Below are positions 47,731 through 59,276 of a DNA stretch of 64,000 nt, in pieces. A model generated the notes under the pieces. The model was not told where the DNA came from, made no database searches, and saw only the letters and a list, made by a program, of their open reading frames with translations. Both the position numbers and the translations under genes were made by a program. The stretch is taken from contig OX392530.1 of assembly GCA_947623455.1 (NCBI GenBank), positions 4,563,501 to 4,627,500 of the forward strand, given 5' to 3'. The DNA comes from Mimachlamys varia. Lineage: Eukaryota; Mollusca; Bivalvia; Pectinida; Pectinidae. Each line of letters begins with the position of its first letter. Position 1 is the stretch's first letter.

Positions 47731-47950
47731 CCAGATCCTGTTTTCTACCGATTAATTATTCCAGATCTTCTTTTCTACTAATAACTTTTTACAGATATTG
47801 TTTTCTACTAATTACTCATTACAGATCTTGTTGTCTACTTATTACTTATTCTAGATCTTGTTTTCTAAAGATTTTTTATTCAAGATCCTGTTGTCTACTG
47901 ATAAATTATTCCAGATCTTGTTTTCTACTGATTACTATTCCAGATTATGT
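47731..47950. repeat. 30-bp tandem repeat, 8 diverged units
   Basis: CCAGATC or a variant recurs exactly every 30 bp (47731, 47761, 47791, 47821, 47851, 47881, 47911, about 47941), each followed by TTGTTTTCTACT-like text. Units differ by 10-25 percent, so the array is old. Confidence 0.92.
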
Positions 47951-48124
47951 TCTAGGTTTCAATGTTTCTTACAAACAGAGGAGTTGTTTGACAACCATCA
48001 AAGTAGGTAGTTGTAGTGTTTACAATGATTTAAAATATGTCCATTATGTTCTGATTGGTTGGTCTTATATGTAAATGGAGTTAATGGATTACATCCTAAC
48101 GTACTCACATTGCCTGTTCTACAG

Positions 48125-48365
48125 GTTCGGCTTCTTTTGCTTTTATTTCACTTCCTAATTACAGGTATGCTCATTTAAGGACGTGTCAGTCTATTGATGT
48201 ATGAAAGCCGGAATTCCTGCAGAAAAACAATCCACCAATGGTCACTACCTGTCCCTGTCCCACGTGCAATGGAGGTCTCGAACACGCCATCCAGAGATGG
48301 ATGACTAGTGATAACTTTGACCACTTGACCACAACGGTCCCAGGAATGGTGTCTGATCAGGTGGG
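48125..48365 (-). mobile_element. diverged tRNA-SINE
   Basis: The plus-strand left end has 'acttcctaattacagg' and 'ctcatttaaggacgtgtcag', a tail shared with the repeats at 3664 and 12134, then 'gaaagccggaattcctgc'. Toward the right, GGTCTCGAACACGCC is, on the minus strand, a degraded B box (GTGTTCGAGACC). This fits a bivalve SINE family, heavily mutated. Confidence 0.6.
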
Positions 48366-49280
48366 TTGATTTTGTTGGTGTTGTTGTTTTTGTTTGTCAG
48401 TACTATGCCTATAAGTTCCCATCCAATCCCGCATATTGACGCTAAGAATAGTTTATCGGAATCTGCAATGCATTGCTTCTTACTTCATATTGATAAAAGA
48501 ACAGCAAAAAAAACGAAAGTGTTAACAAAACGATCAATAAAATAAAAATGATAGATTTTCACAGGGATGCCTGAAAACGTACTAGGATAATGTGGGTCCA
48601 GATATTTGTTTGGATATCTTCTTCTGCCTCACCGAAACCACTCGCAATGATCTAGGTCAAATCCTAAAAGTGTAATGACAGGGAAACTACAGATGTATAT
48701 ATCAGGACTCACCCAGCAGAAAATTGGTATCAGGAAGCAGGATTAAAGAAGTAATGGAGAAAGTATGTAACAGTTTGTATAATAAGGTACAAGTCCAATC
48801 CGATTTTCATGAAATGTTCAGTGAACCTTTATACAATGATAAAGGATACGAGGCTGTGCTATGTTTTTTTTATGATACATTCATGCTAACAGTATATTAT
48901 ATTACTGCGATAATACATAACTCTGATATATACTGACTATTATATTAACTTATTACTAAATTAACAAATAGCTATATTACCTAACGATTATACCATAGCT
49001 GCGGGATCCATGACTTTTTAGTTCGATTTTTTTGTTATTGTTGGACCATCGCTTGTCACTTAACCTGCAGCCAGACATCTGGCAGAGGGGAAATGGCTGT
49101 CATTTGTGGGCGGAGCATGGGTGTATTACGGATCTAAATTTCTTGGACGGTTCTACATATGCGATTTCTTATAACAACAAAAAAATATAATAAGGTACAG
49201 TTCCTGCAGCTATGTCGGCCTTTAGCTATATAAATGAATGGCTTAAGTACCTAACGATTATATTCATCAACGACTTTATT
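48366..49280. other. intergenic; weak Penelope-like tail trace
   Basis: 48508-48660 may be a very diverged minus-strand tail ('gtgttaacaaaacgatc', 'gattttcacagggatgcc', 'cttcttctgcctcaccg'). No gene. The frame at 48724-48936 is unrecognised. Confidence 0.35.
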
Positions 49281-49531
49281 ATAGATGACGTAACACACAC
49301 ATATGTTGCACCTTTCAAATTTATTAATAGATACAGTGTGCCGAAATTGATTAAACTTCATCATGCAGCTGTTTCGTCCTCCTATGACCATTAAATGATG
49401 CTAGGGGCCCAAAGGTGGGGTTCGAAAAATTTTAAAGTAATGAAGAAGCAGAAGTGTCATGTGCATAAAACCCCTTTATTTTATTTATTTAGAAGTAAAA
49501 TTAAACTAGTTCTGTATAATTTCAAATAGTG
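49281..49531 (-). mobile_element. hammerhead-carrying short repeat, copy 4
   Basis: Plus strand: 'atgacgtaacacacacatat', 'gttgcacctttcaaat', 'cagctgtttcgtcctcc', 'agaagcagaagtgtcatg', 'cataaaacccc', 'aaactagttctg'. It extends as far as copy 1. A second copy begins about 380 bp later in the same orientation. Confidence 0.75.
49359..49401 (-). ncRNA. hammerhead ribozyme relic
   Basis: Helix I GCATCA/TGATG, GAAA and the palindromic ACAGCTG are kept, but the core CTGAAGA reads TTTAATG and helix II is damaged (GTC-A-TAGGAGGAC). Expected to be inactive. Confidence 0.6.
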
Positions 49532-49659
49532 TACTACGAAAATGTGTATATCATTAACCGTGCCACTACTCAAATGAGATTAACTGTGGCAATGGAGGTT
49601 CGAGCAAACCTCGGGGACTAGAAAACCAACCAGCAGAGTCTGCCGCCCCCTTTCATTAT
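49532..49659. other. spacer between two hammerhead repeats
   Basis: Unrelated sequence of about 130 bp. 'ttatagatgacgtaa' words at the start of both copies suggest that they share the same outer boundary. Confidence 0.4.
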
Positions 49660-49850
49660 AGATGACGTAATACACACATATGCTGCACCTTTGTAATTTA
49701 GTATTAGATACACTATGTCGAAAAAAAAATAATTAAACTGCTGCATCACACAGCTGTTTCGTCCTCCTAGGACCCTTCAATGATTCTAGAGGCCAAAAGG
49801 TGGGAATCAAAATTTTCTAATGGAGAAGCAGAAGGGGCACGCGCTTTTTC
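49660..49850 (-). mobile_element. hammerhead-carrying short repeat, copy 5
   Basis: 'gatgacgtaatacacacat', 'atgctgcacctttg', 'cagctgtttcgtcctcc', 'gaggccaaaaggtggg' and 'ggagaagcagaaggggcac'. Shorter on its right side than copies 1 and 4. Confidence 0.75.
49743..49786 (-). ncRNA. hammerhead ribozyme relic
   Basis: Helix II GTCC-TAGGA-GGAC, GAAA and the perfect palindrome ACAGCTGT are intact. The core reads TTGAAGG instead of CTGAAGA, helix I has one mismatch (GAATCA/TGATGC), and the cleavage triplet is GTG, which hammerheads do not cut well. Confidence 0.6.
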
Positions 49851-50249
49851 ATTCCTGTTGAACTAGTACAATGTTTACAATGTTGTATAATTAACAATGT
49901 TTACAACATCAGATGTTCTGCGCAGATGTATCCCAGACAGCTTAAAAATACTGACAAAAAACTAACATTTTTGAAAGCATGAATATATAACCAAAATAGC
50001 CTTAAGCCTTAATTTAGGTCAATATCTAGCTGTAACAAATTCTTTTCCATACATAGGGGACCCGTACCATGTGTCTACCTTAAAAGCTTGCGGGTTTCGG
50101 TTTGGTTGGCTTCTTATGTCCTGAGTTATAATTCGGCAAATCACTCATCCATTTGATTACAAGCCACCAATCTCATTCATGTCTATTACACTGTTTATAA
50201 GACGTTTTCAATATGCTTAGGCCTACCCGAAATCAGATTTCCGACAAAT
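49851..50249. other. intergenic, nothing recognised
   Basis: No feature seen. Confidence 0.4.
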
Positions 50250-50508
50250 TGAGATTGAGAATGATACCTCAGTTCTCTCTTTGAGGCTATGGCATTTACT
50301 TGGCTGTGACAACCAATTCATGGCGGGTGTCGTTGATGAAGCAGAAGACGCTTACTATTCCGGCACCCATTGTTATATAGTCTTGTAAATTTTCAAGGAT
50401 CTTCGTGTAAATATTTCCCTTGTTTATATTTTCCTCCTGCTTAATTGATTTTGAGTTCAGGTTATAGCTTTGTTGACGCTTTGGTATTCTCTGATTTTTT
50501 ATAGACAT
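50250..50508 (+). mobile_element. Penelope-like tail fragment
   Basis: 'gagaatgatacctcagttc', 'ggcgggtgtcgttgatgaag', 'cagaagacgcttactattcc', 'gttgacgctttggtattc'. No RT coding part is retained. Confidence 0.8.
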
Positions 50509-50757
50509 GAAAAGATACTATTTACATGACTGGATTCTCTGTCATATATTTTTCTCCGCTTCGTTTCAAAAAGGTTGGTGGGATTTTCCGCTTCCTGTCA
50601 TTTCGTTGAACACCTGAACTGTTTATTTCTGAGTGTGGTTTACTTACTTTACATCGGTTATGTTACAACTCAAGTGAAGAATACTCACATACTATTTGTG
50701 CTTAGATTTTATTCGAAAGCTGCCACCAAACGAACCCTTCTTTGACTGACTGACCTG

Positions 50758-51305
50758 TAATTGCTAGTGGGTCAGATTTCGGACCAAAAAGCGACTTTCC
50801 CTTTCTTGATAGTAACATCCCGGCTTCTCCATCCTATGGTGTTTACATGTTGCAGTGGATTCGTTATTCTAGGGCTTGCTCTGAATATCGAGATTTCCGT
50901 GATAGATGAACTGCTGAAGAACAAACTTACGGCACAGGGATTCGAAAGATGCAGGTTGGTGAAGACTATGGGCTAGTTTTATGGTCGCCATCTTCATCTC
51001 ATCGAGATATATTGTGTATCTTTGTGTGATATGAAGATTGGCGTTTTTGAGTTTGCTTATTTGTTGTTGTGATGACAATGATGACTCGGTTCTCACTTTG
51101 AGGATTGATTCTTACTTTTTACGTGGCGGGTGTCGTCGATGAAGCAGAAGACGCTTACTCTTCCGGAACACATGGTCTTATTCTATTGTGCTTTTACGAG
51201 AGGCTCCATGTAAATCTTTCCTGTGTTCCTATTTTGCCCTTAGTTTAATCAATTTTGATTCGGATTATGGTTTGGTTGACGCTTTGGTTTCTCTGATTTC
51301 TTTTT
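50758..51305 (+). mobile_element. Penelope-like element, 5'-truncated, with RT C-terminus
   Basis: Starts within FPFLDSNIPASPSYGVYMLQ (about 50796-50855) and continues with WIRYSRACSEYRDFRDR (about 50856-50906). A frame change follows, then LLKNKLTAQGFERCRL (about 50910-50957) and a degraded KFYGRHLHLIE. The tail begins about 51060. GVVDEAEDAYSSGTHGLILL is open to a stop near 51246. This copy retains the C-terminal segment that the 31262 copy lost. Confidence 0.85.
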
Positions 51306-52147
51306 TTTTTGACCTATGTTTGTGCATTAGTTCAATTTGTTACTCTGAAGCGCTCATATCCAGGGGGCCGCGCTAGCTAAATTGTGAGGCTGTCTGACAT
51401 TCTGCTACCACTAGCTATTGGAGCAGATCCCTAAAATCTGACACGTCCGTAAACAAGCAAAAACACACCAAACTCATATCCAGATAAAACCAATGACAAG
51501 AACGTTACAGTATCCATAAAAATGTCTGATGCCGAAGTCAAAGTTGCATTAATGGATAATCTACAAAATTATATTTCGGGATTAAAAAGGTGATCCGGTA
51601 TTAAACGACTAAGAATGTTACATCATTATGGAAGAAATGTTGGTTTAGCGATAGACAACGACTTCCCGAATCTATAGTTCCGTGGGGAATAGGTCGCCTT
51701 AACGTAACTTGTGATAAAATTCAGATCTACCGTTATTTCATCTGGAATTTTAGTCTCAGGTGAGGCAGCAATTTCTAGAATAATTAGATTGAGAAACATT
51801 TCGTGGCGTATATGGTTCCAAATTTACAATTTGAACATCTGTTTTCATTTTGTTCTTTTTTTACAGTATTGTCTATTTACTGGTGTTAACTCAAAATCTA
51901 TTTTTTAAAGGTTTAAGTTTATATGGAACTGGAGGAAAATCGTTGAAATAATAGACAAAAAGTTTGCAGAGAAAGCAGATTTTCGTCTTTGCCTACCGAT
52001 GCAATAAATAGAAAAAATAAAGATAGAAAAAAGTAAAATCGTACACATGGGCTTTAATGTAGACATGCTTATTCTCATTCATCACCAACTAAACTTTGAT
52101 ATTTCAATAAGTCGTTTTAATGGAAAACAATACCCATAGATCGAATG
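51306..52147. other. intergenic, nothing recognised
   Basis: AT-rich. No feature beyond short chance frames. Confidence 0.4.
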
Positions 52148-53191
52148 AAGTCACTTAACTGACCGTAATTCGATATATATTTAACACTTAACCATGACGT
52201 CACTTTACTGGCCGTGATTCGATATAGTTAACACTTAACCATGAGGTCACTTTACTGGCCGTGATTCGATAAAGCTAACACTTAACCATGACGTCACTTT
52301 ACTTACCGTAATTCGATATATATTTAACATTCAACCATGTGGTCACTTTACTGACCGTAATTCGATATATATTTAACATTTAACCATGTGGTCACTTTAC
52401 TGACTGTGATTCGATATATTTAACACTTAACCATGACGTCACTTTACTTACCGTGATTCGATATATATTTAACATTCAACCATGTGGTCACTTTACTGAC
52501 CGTGATTCGATATATATTTAACATTTAACCATGACGTCACTTTACTGACCGTGATTCGATATATATTTAACATTTAACCATGTGGTCACTTAACTGGCCG
52601 TGATTCGATATATATTTAACATTTAACCATGTGGTCACTTTACTGGCCGTGATTCGATATATTTAACACTTGACCATGACGTCACTTTACTGACCGTGAT
52701 TCGATATATTTAACATTTAACCATGTGGTCACTTTACTGGCCGTGATTCGATATATATTTAACATTTAACCATGTGGTCACTTTACTGGCCGTGATTCGA
52801 TATATATTTAACATTTAACCATGTGGTCACTTTACTGGCCGTGATTCGATATATATTTAACATTTAACCATGTGGTCACTTTACTGGCCGTGATTCGATA
52901 TATTTAACACTTGACCATGTGGTCACTTTACTGACCGTGATTCGATATATTTAACACTTGACCATGACGTCACTTTACTGACCGTGATTCGATATATTTA
53001 ACATTTAACCATGTGGTCACTTTACTGGCCGTGATTCGATATATTTAACATTTAACCATGACGTCACTTTACTGACCGTGATTCGATATATTTAACACTT
53101 GACCATGACGTCACTTTACTGACCGTGATTCGATATATTTAACATTTAACCATGACGTCACTTTACTGACCGTGATTCGATATATTTAACA
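52148..53191. repeat. 47-49-bp tandem array with CRE-like palindromes
   Basis: About 22 units, each with CACTTTACTG(A/G)CCGTGATTC then GATATATTTAACA. Units come in two main forms at one site: CATGACGTCAC (nine units) or CATGTGGTCAC. The first contains the exact 8-bp palindrome TGACGTCA, the binding sequence of CREB/ATF-type factors. The array stops mid-unit at 53191, where a Penelope-like tail begins with no spacer. Confidence 0.95.
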
Positions 53192-53462
53192 CCCTTGTAA
53201 AAGTACAAAAGAATAAGACCAGTTGTTCCAGAGGAGTAAGCATCACATTCAAGTAAACACCAAGTCCTCGAAATGAGAACCAAGTCACCATTGTCAATCA
53301 AAACAAGTAACCGTACTAATGAGCATACGCAAAAACGTCACTCTTCATATCACACAAAGATACAGAATATTTCTCAATGAGACAAAACGGCCACCATAAA
53401 ATTTCTGATCAACCTCAATCTCTCGAATCCAAGTGTTGTTAGTTTGTTTGTCAGCAGTCGAC
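53192..53462 (-). mobile_element. Penelope-like element 3' piece
   Basis: From left to right it holds the reversed tail ('acccttgtaaaagtac', 'aataagaccagttgttcc', a deletion, 'ctcgaaatgagaaccaag') and then the RT C-terminus ('ctcaatgagacaaaacgg', 'ctcgaatccaagtgttg'). In its own orientation it ends exactly at the array, which may mark its insertion point. Confidence 0.8.
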
Positions 53463-53914
53463 AATATATGATTGTCATGCAGCAAACATTTGAAGAAAAA
53501 AATACAAAAAAACTATAATCAAAATCGTTGCAATGACACATTCTAAGACAAAGTATCGGATAGCCATTGTTGATACGAATGGCTTCGGGGAGATTTTTAC
53601 TTAGATGTGGAATTGCAAAGACTACATGCTGACATTTTGAATTAATGTGATTTCAAGTCAAAATTGCTTTCGTTTATGGAAAATGAGCATTTATTACAGT
53701 TAAGAAGTCAAAAAGTTCCTGCTTTAATTTTTTCTTTTCTCATATACATGTTTGGATAAGTGAGTTCATGGCATGACAGAAAATGCCAAAATAATGATGA
53801 AACCGTGTGCTCGTTTTTGTACTATGATCGGTCAAATCTTCATTCAATATCTTCCGAATTTGTGATCCGAAATGTCTGAATGTTTGCAGAAATGACAAAA
53901 AATAGTGTATTCTT
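53463..53914. other. intergenic, nothing recognised
   Basis: No feature seen. Confidence 0.4.
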
Positions 53915-53918
53915 TTAA

Positions 53919-54298
53919 AGGCCCAATATACGTAACTTCAGGGAAATTTTCGTAATTCTGTAAATTCTGAAAACAAATCCAGTGGATAACCATGCAAAAA
54001 TAAGCCTAAAACGAAGTAAACCTGAGCGGTAACTAACAAGAAACTGGACAAAAAAATCCAAAGAATTGAAAATATTTCAGGTGGGCCTACTTCAACAACA
54101 AACCGAAGGTAGAAGACAGTTCGAAATGGACGCGTGTTTACAAATAGCGTGTTTCAACTGCTGATGTACCGGTAACCGCGGAAGATTCATCTTGAATATT
54201 ACTGATATCAGTTAATCTTAGCTAAATCTATAAATATAATAAGTTATTAGGCTTGATTTTCACTTCAAGTTTTGCCGAAAGTTACGTTTATTGGGCCT
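53919..54298. mobile_element. MITE, 380 bp, with TTAA target duplication
   Basis: Terminal inverted repeats AGGCCCAATATACGTAACTT and, on the other strand, AGGCCCAATAAACGTAACTT. TTAA flanks both ends exactly (53915-53918 and 54299-54302). TTAA duplication is the hallmark of piggyBac-type transposition. The interior is non-coding. The ends differ from the usual CCC-starting piggyBac ends, so the superfamily is likely but not certain. Confidence 0.85.
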
Positions 54299-54302
54299 TT
54301 AA

Positions 54303-56569
54303 ATTATGCGAGTAAAATTTCTCTAATATGATATTTTACTCAGGAAAGGAATTTGAGTTATTCCTGCCCCTTTTTATTTTGCAAATATAACGCTTCTAAA
54401 ATATTTAGCGGGTGAAACCATCATAATATTAGGGATTGGTGTGCTTCATTTAAGTTCCTTCACTATTTGTGTTATTTTTCACAGTTTCGGGTTCAAAAAT
54501 AAAAACTTCTCAAGATACACTAAATTTATGAAAAAATGCTAAAATTGTATAATTTTTTTACTTCATACATTCTTCAATATAACATGAAATCTTTAAATAA
54601 GATTAAAACGAGACTTTAATGTGACTGAAACCTCAGAAGAGTGCATTCTTAGGTACATACGTTGTGAATTTGGTTTGATAAGAAAGAACAATCACCTTTC
54701 AATAAGGGTTATTGATATAACGCGTTATAATTGTGACGTTATAGAGATGATTACGTCAGCATGTAGGTAACAACATTTATAACAGACGTGGATACAGCCT
54801 AGTTTAGTAGAGTTGAAAGGCAATGCCCCAGGTTGGTAAATAGCATTGCATGGTCATCATACCTTTTGTAGCTAAAAGGAATGTGTGTTATGCATGCACG
54901 CAGGCAGATGATCTTCATTGTATCAACAGTGAAGTCGTCTGCTGACCGTTGTCGGTCATCAGCAGATTGGAAAAGCATCCCACTGGAGGTCTGGTGTCGT
55001 GTCATGCTTCTGGGAAGCCTACATTCCCAATGACATGAAATACCAGGCATATTTCTGACCGTCTGGACTGAGATTTAAAGGCCACCTGTGGTCGACTGTG
55101 TGGTTGTGGAGCCGGACAAGTTAAGATAGACCATCTGTCGCCGGCTGTTATATAAATATGACTGGTAGCTGGGACTTACCAAAAACACAAACATGGAGAT
55201 AAGGATTACAGCAGCAGCAAGTTAAATGCCACACACACCAGACCTATACAAATAAACAGACGAATCCGTGGGAATGAGCAGAATAAGTGTATTTGATGTG
55301 GGTTCAAAGTAGCAAGCAAGGGGACAGTTCATACACCATTTATTCTTTGTCTCGGCCAAATCTCGAGAGGCGTTTTGTATGTGGGTTCGTGTAGACTAGA
55401 AGTCGTGGTATTAGCCTAAAATACTAAATAAATTTCCATCACCACAATTACACAAGTCGACATGTGCGACAATGACGCTACGATCACACAGTTTTCTGTC
55501 TTTGCGATTCAGCCTATCCCTCCAGTTGTTTAATTTTGAGTATTGTTGAGTATATGTTTACAAGTAGATCATGTTGCATCAGACATTTGACGTCATATTT
55601 CCATTATTGGTGCGTTAAGTTCTGACGTCAAATATATGTAACTGCTGTGACATAATCAAAATTATATAAAATATTTACGTCTTATTCACGTTACCATTTT
55701 ACGCCAAAATTAATATTTTCGTGTATCCGCTCTTCTTTATCTTAGACAGTCATTTCTAGTATGAAATAAATTTTATAAACATCAATTTAGTTGTTCACGT
55801 ACACGCATTAGATATGGCAGCGTTTTATCAATAAAAAATGTAAACGTTTAAACTCACCATAATGTAACATACATTCTTAATGCAAAAGTTCCTTCAACAA
55901 CGTTGTTTCTATTGATGTTTTGATACAAATTCCAATTACATAAATATTTGATATATTTGAATGAGTATTGAATATCATTTTGATAAATATTCATATAATG
56001 TTGTTCACTACAAATATACCTGCACATTCTCTAACATCTGGTGGTAGTACAGCTGCACGTGTTTATATGTTGACCTCGGCTGCAGTACTCAAAAACATCC
56101 CTTATTAAAGAAAGAAAATGACCTCAGCGTATCAGTGATGTCATACGTGTTATTTAGTACATTGTTCTTTCGCCTTTCCTTAAATATTTTTATACTTTGC
56201 AGGGAAACGTGTTTCTTTATAATATGCACCAATAGCAAATTGTTATGTTCATTAATAAAGGCCACATTTTTTATCAAATTGAAAATACACAATTCATCTC
56301 TGAAGCAACAAATGGAATTAGTTATGACAAGTCTGATTAATTTCTAGAGTGTTTGGTTCTTTTTCGGTAAAAAATGTTGGCGCTTTTATTTGATGTTTAA
56401 TTCATCGATTCATCATATAGCCAATATCTTAAATATGCAAGCAAGTATTAACAAAAAAAAATCATGATTTAATTCCAATCCCTACGGTGAACTGTTTGTA
56501 ATCGTCAGAAAATAAGTGATTTTCGTTCATCAATAGAAAAGCTATCATCTAAACGCTATCATATGTAGG
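54303..56569. other. intergenic; possible regulatory words
   Basis: No gene recognised. An 11-bp inverted pair, ATTTGACGTCA and TGACGTCAAAT, lies at 55585-55595 and 55623-55633. A TATA-like TTATATAAATA at about 55148 is followed by an ATG at about 55194 with a ten-codon frame, too little to call a promoter. Confidence 0.35.
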
Positions 56570-56715
56570 TTTTAAAATCCGAGTTAAATACGAAAAGAAA
56601 TGGGGTTTAATGCTGTTTAACGGACGTATTTGAATCCGACGTAAATACGAAAGAAAAGCTTTCTTTTGTGTGCTATTAGAAGCAGGTTTTCGAATTCGAG
56701 CTCGATATGAAAAGA
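56570..56715. repeat. diverged ~59-bp repeat, three units
   Basis: AAATCCGAGTTAAATACGAAA (last 20 bases compared), GAATCCGACGTAAATACGAA and GAATTCGAGCTCGATATGAA start at about 56575, 56632 and 56692. All are followed by AAGAAA-like text. Confidence 0.7.
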
Positions 56716-57399
56716 AACGTTAACAAATATTTGAAGTGCTTGAAATTACTTCGGTGCTCTTTACATAAATCGTTCTGCAAGATAACGTATTGTCACACTT
56801 AGCAGACGTGCTACATAATCAAAACTAATTTACATGTTGAGAAAACTATCATTAATAGTTGATATGTTTGAACACCCTTGTTGTGTTGGTGCATAAAGTT
56901 CGTCTGTATCAGCACGGCCGTCACAACGGTGAAAATCGGCTAATACAACATCAATCACTTTACTAAGTAGCATGACGAATCAATCCGACTTATCAAAGCT
57001 GTTGCATAAAACGTACCACGTTATTGAAACATATATTATATATTACAACAAGAAAGATATATTTTTGGTACAGTTTAAAAATGAACGAATATTTATGTCT
57101 GAATTAACGAAGATTTACATAATAATAGTACATAGAGCTACCTGTGCGTCCGTGATATCATACCAAATATTTAACAAAATATGACTTCTGTCCAACATAC
57201 ATACCACTAATTCCTCGAGTAAAAACCTATGTTTTGTCTCAAACAGATTCGTCTTCTGTCTCTTCATAAATTTGACTTTTCCTCTAGTAGTACAACAATG
57301 TTCGTTAACCTGCAACATAACAATAAAGTTTTCCCTTCTTTCAGCCGGTATTGTATTTACTTACGGTAAGACAATAAAATATCTCCTCACTAACATATT
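56716..57399. other. intergenic, nothing recognised
   Basis: Overlapping short frames on both strands near 56972-57318 have no known motif. Confidence 0.4.
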
Positions 57400-57990
57400 C
57401 AATGACATTTACCTGTAATATGATTTTAAAGGCCACCTCTTTTACAAAATGTATGACACTAACCTGCATTATGACAAAAATGACAATTTACTAACAAAAC
57501 TTTCATACTTCCAGACATCATGAACTTAATGGTCTCCTCACAACAAAATATGATTATGACACTCATCTGCATTAAGACAAAAATATAGAGGCTTACTCTT
57601 CAGTCACGCCTGGTCCTATTCTCTTGTACCTTTTGTACTTTTACAAGGGTCTCCATGTAAAGCTTTCATGTGTTCATATTTCCCCCTTGTTTAGTCGATT
57701 TTGAGTTCGGATTATGGTTTTCTTAACTCTTCGGTATGCTCTGATTTTTCAGTTTCTTACATTTACATATTGTATGACTAAAAATGGTGTTCTCTACAAT
57801 AACAAAATATAAAACACTACATTAAGACAAAAATGGACTCCTCACATTTAGTTTCCTACATTTACCTATAGTTAGGAAATAATGGTACTTAATAACAAAA
57901 TATTTGACCTTAACCAGCATTTGATAATAATTGACTCTTCACGTTCACCTCCATAACTGTTACTTCTTAAGTATGACAAAAATTCGAATC
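57400..57990. repeat. diverged ~95-bp tandem array
   Basis: Words such as GCATTA(T/A)GACAAAAATG recur near 57476, 57569 and 57820, with a weaker one near 57916, together with 'aataacaaaatat' and 'tacatttac' words. The units are old. A Penelope-like tail (57587-57750) sits inside and splits one unit. Confidence 0.7.
57587..57750 (+). mobile_element. Penelope-like tail inside the 95-bp array
   Basis: 'gaggcttactcttcagtc', 'cctggtcctattctcttg', 'acaagggtctccatg', 'gagttcggattatgg', 'cttcggtatgctctg'. A small internal duplication, 'tgtaccttttgtactttt', is present. Confidence 0.8.
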
Positions 57991-59102
57991 AAAAACCAAA
58001 GTCTAAGGCTAGTAACTGCAATATGACAACCATGAACACCTTACTTTCAGTTAAGATGACTTTTAACTTCGGGCTTAGTTCGATAGCCATTGCGGGGGTT
58101 TCGGGGACATCTTTAATGGACCCCGATTAAAATTAACTTTTTTTCCCCTTAGCTGTACCTCCTTGTATTTACAACTGATTTTTTTTTCAATGAATATTCC
58201 TGACTTAAGGATAGATTTTTACCATATTTAATCATTTTGTATAGGAATATTCATACTTTTCTCTCATAATACTTATTTTCGTTGTGTGTTTCTGGAGAAT
58301 TACAGAATTATCGGCACTGTCAGTTTCCATGTGACTCCATTTGTCTATATAACGTTTGCCAAATGATTTCAAAAGGTCGTCCCAAAACGTTTTCAGATAA
58401 TATATCATCGTTTTTAACATTCAATCTGGTACAAGGTTTTAGCAATGCAGAAAACTGATTCCGCAGTTCATTATGATCCAGTCAGGCAGTGATGTATGAC
58501 CGCCCCCGACAGTATATAAAATGCTATATATGTAGTGACGCTGAGTAAACAAACCCAAGGGTTCTGATGGCAAGTCAAGATATGGCTAGGGTTTATTCTG
58601 GCGACATAAATACAGGCCATTTGAAATTACATCATAATCAGCTTTGGCAAAGCTCCGGCTATGCCGAGTTGCACAATCATGTATAAGTGTTTCCTAACGT
58701 AAAGCCACGTAAACAGATACTGACTGTGTCCGATAACATTCGATTATCATGTCTAGATGAATCACCATCAATTTGTGGATGGTAAAAAAACATATCGGCG
58801 CCAATGTTTCGTCTCGATCTCCTGGAGGAGTTAATTCTGCACTTTAGATTAAACACTTACTAATTTTTGTAGTATTCTATACACTGTGCTTACGTACAAA
58901 TGAAATCAATATTGAAGAGACTATAAATCAGGCGAGTCTGATTAAACCGACAAATCGCCTTTTACCGAGTAGCCTGTTGTCTTAGACGCCGGTGATGTAA
59001 TACTTTGCTATCCCTTGTGTACAAATGTGAATGTATTTCAGCATTTATGATTTTAAAAACATTCTTAGTCTAAAAATAAATATGTTTTCCATTTCAAAGA
59101 AA
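57991..59102. other. intergenic, nothing recognised
   Basis: A TATA-like 'gtatataaaatgc' occurs at about 58512 without a following frame that I can support. Confidence 0.35.
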
Positions 59103-59268
59103 TACCAAAGTGTAAACAAGATCATAGTTTAAACTCAAAATCGATAAAACAAGGACAAACAAATATGAAAAAAGTAAAGATTTACGTGAATGCGCTTGAA
59201 GTACAATGAGAGTAAGACCAGATGTTCCGGAGGAAAAGTCGTCTCCTGCTTTATCGACGACACCATCA
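59103..59268 (-). mobile_element. Penelope-like tail fragment
   Basis: The reversed tail: 'taccaaagtgtaaacaagat', 'caaaatcgataaaacaagg', 'gtaagaccagatgttccgg', 'ctgctttatcgacgacacc'. It ends where a TIR element begins. Confidence 0.75.
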
Positions 59269-59276
59269 ATCCGTCC

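Noticed and set aside
55140..55230. Promoter with TATA box and first exon
   Set aside because: Only a TATA-like word and a ten-codon frame; no convincing donor site or downstream exon.
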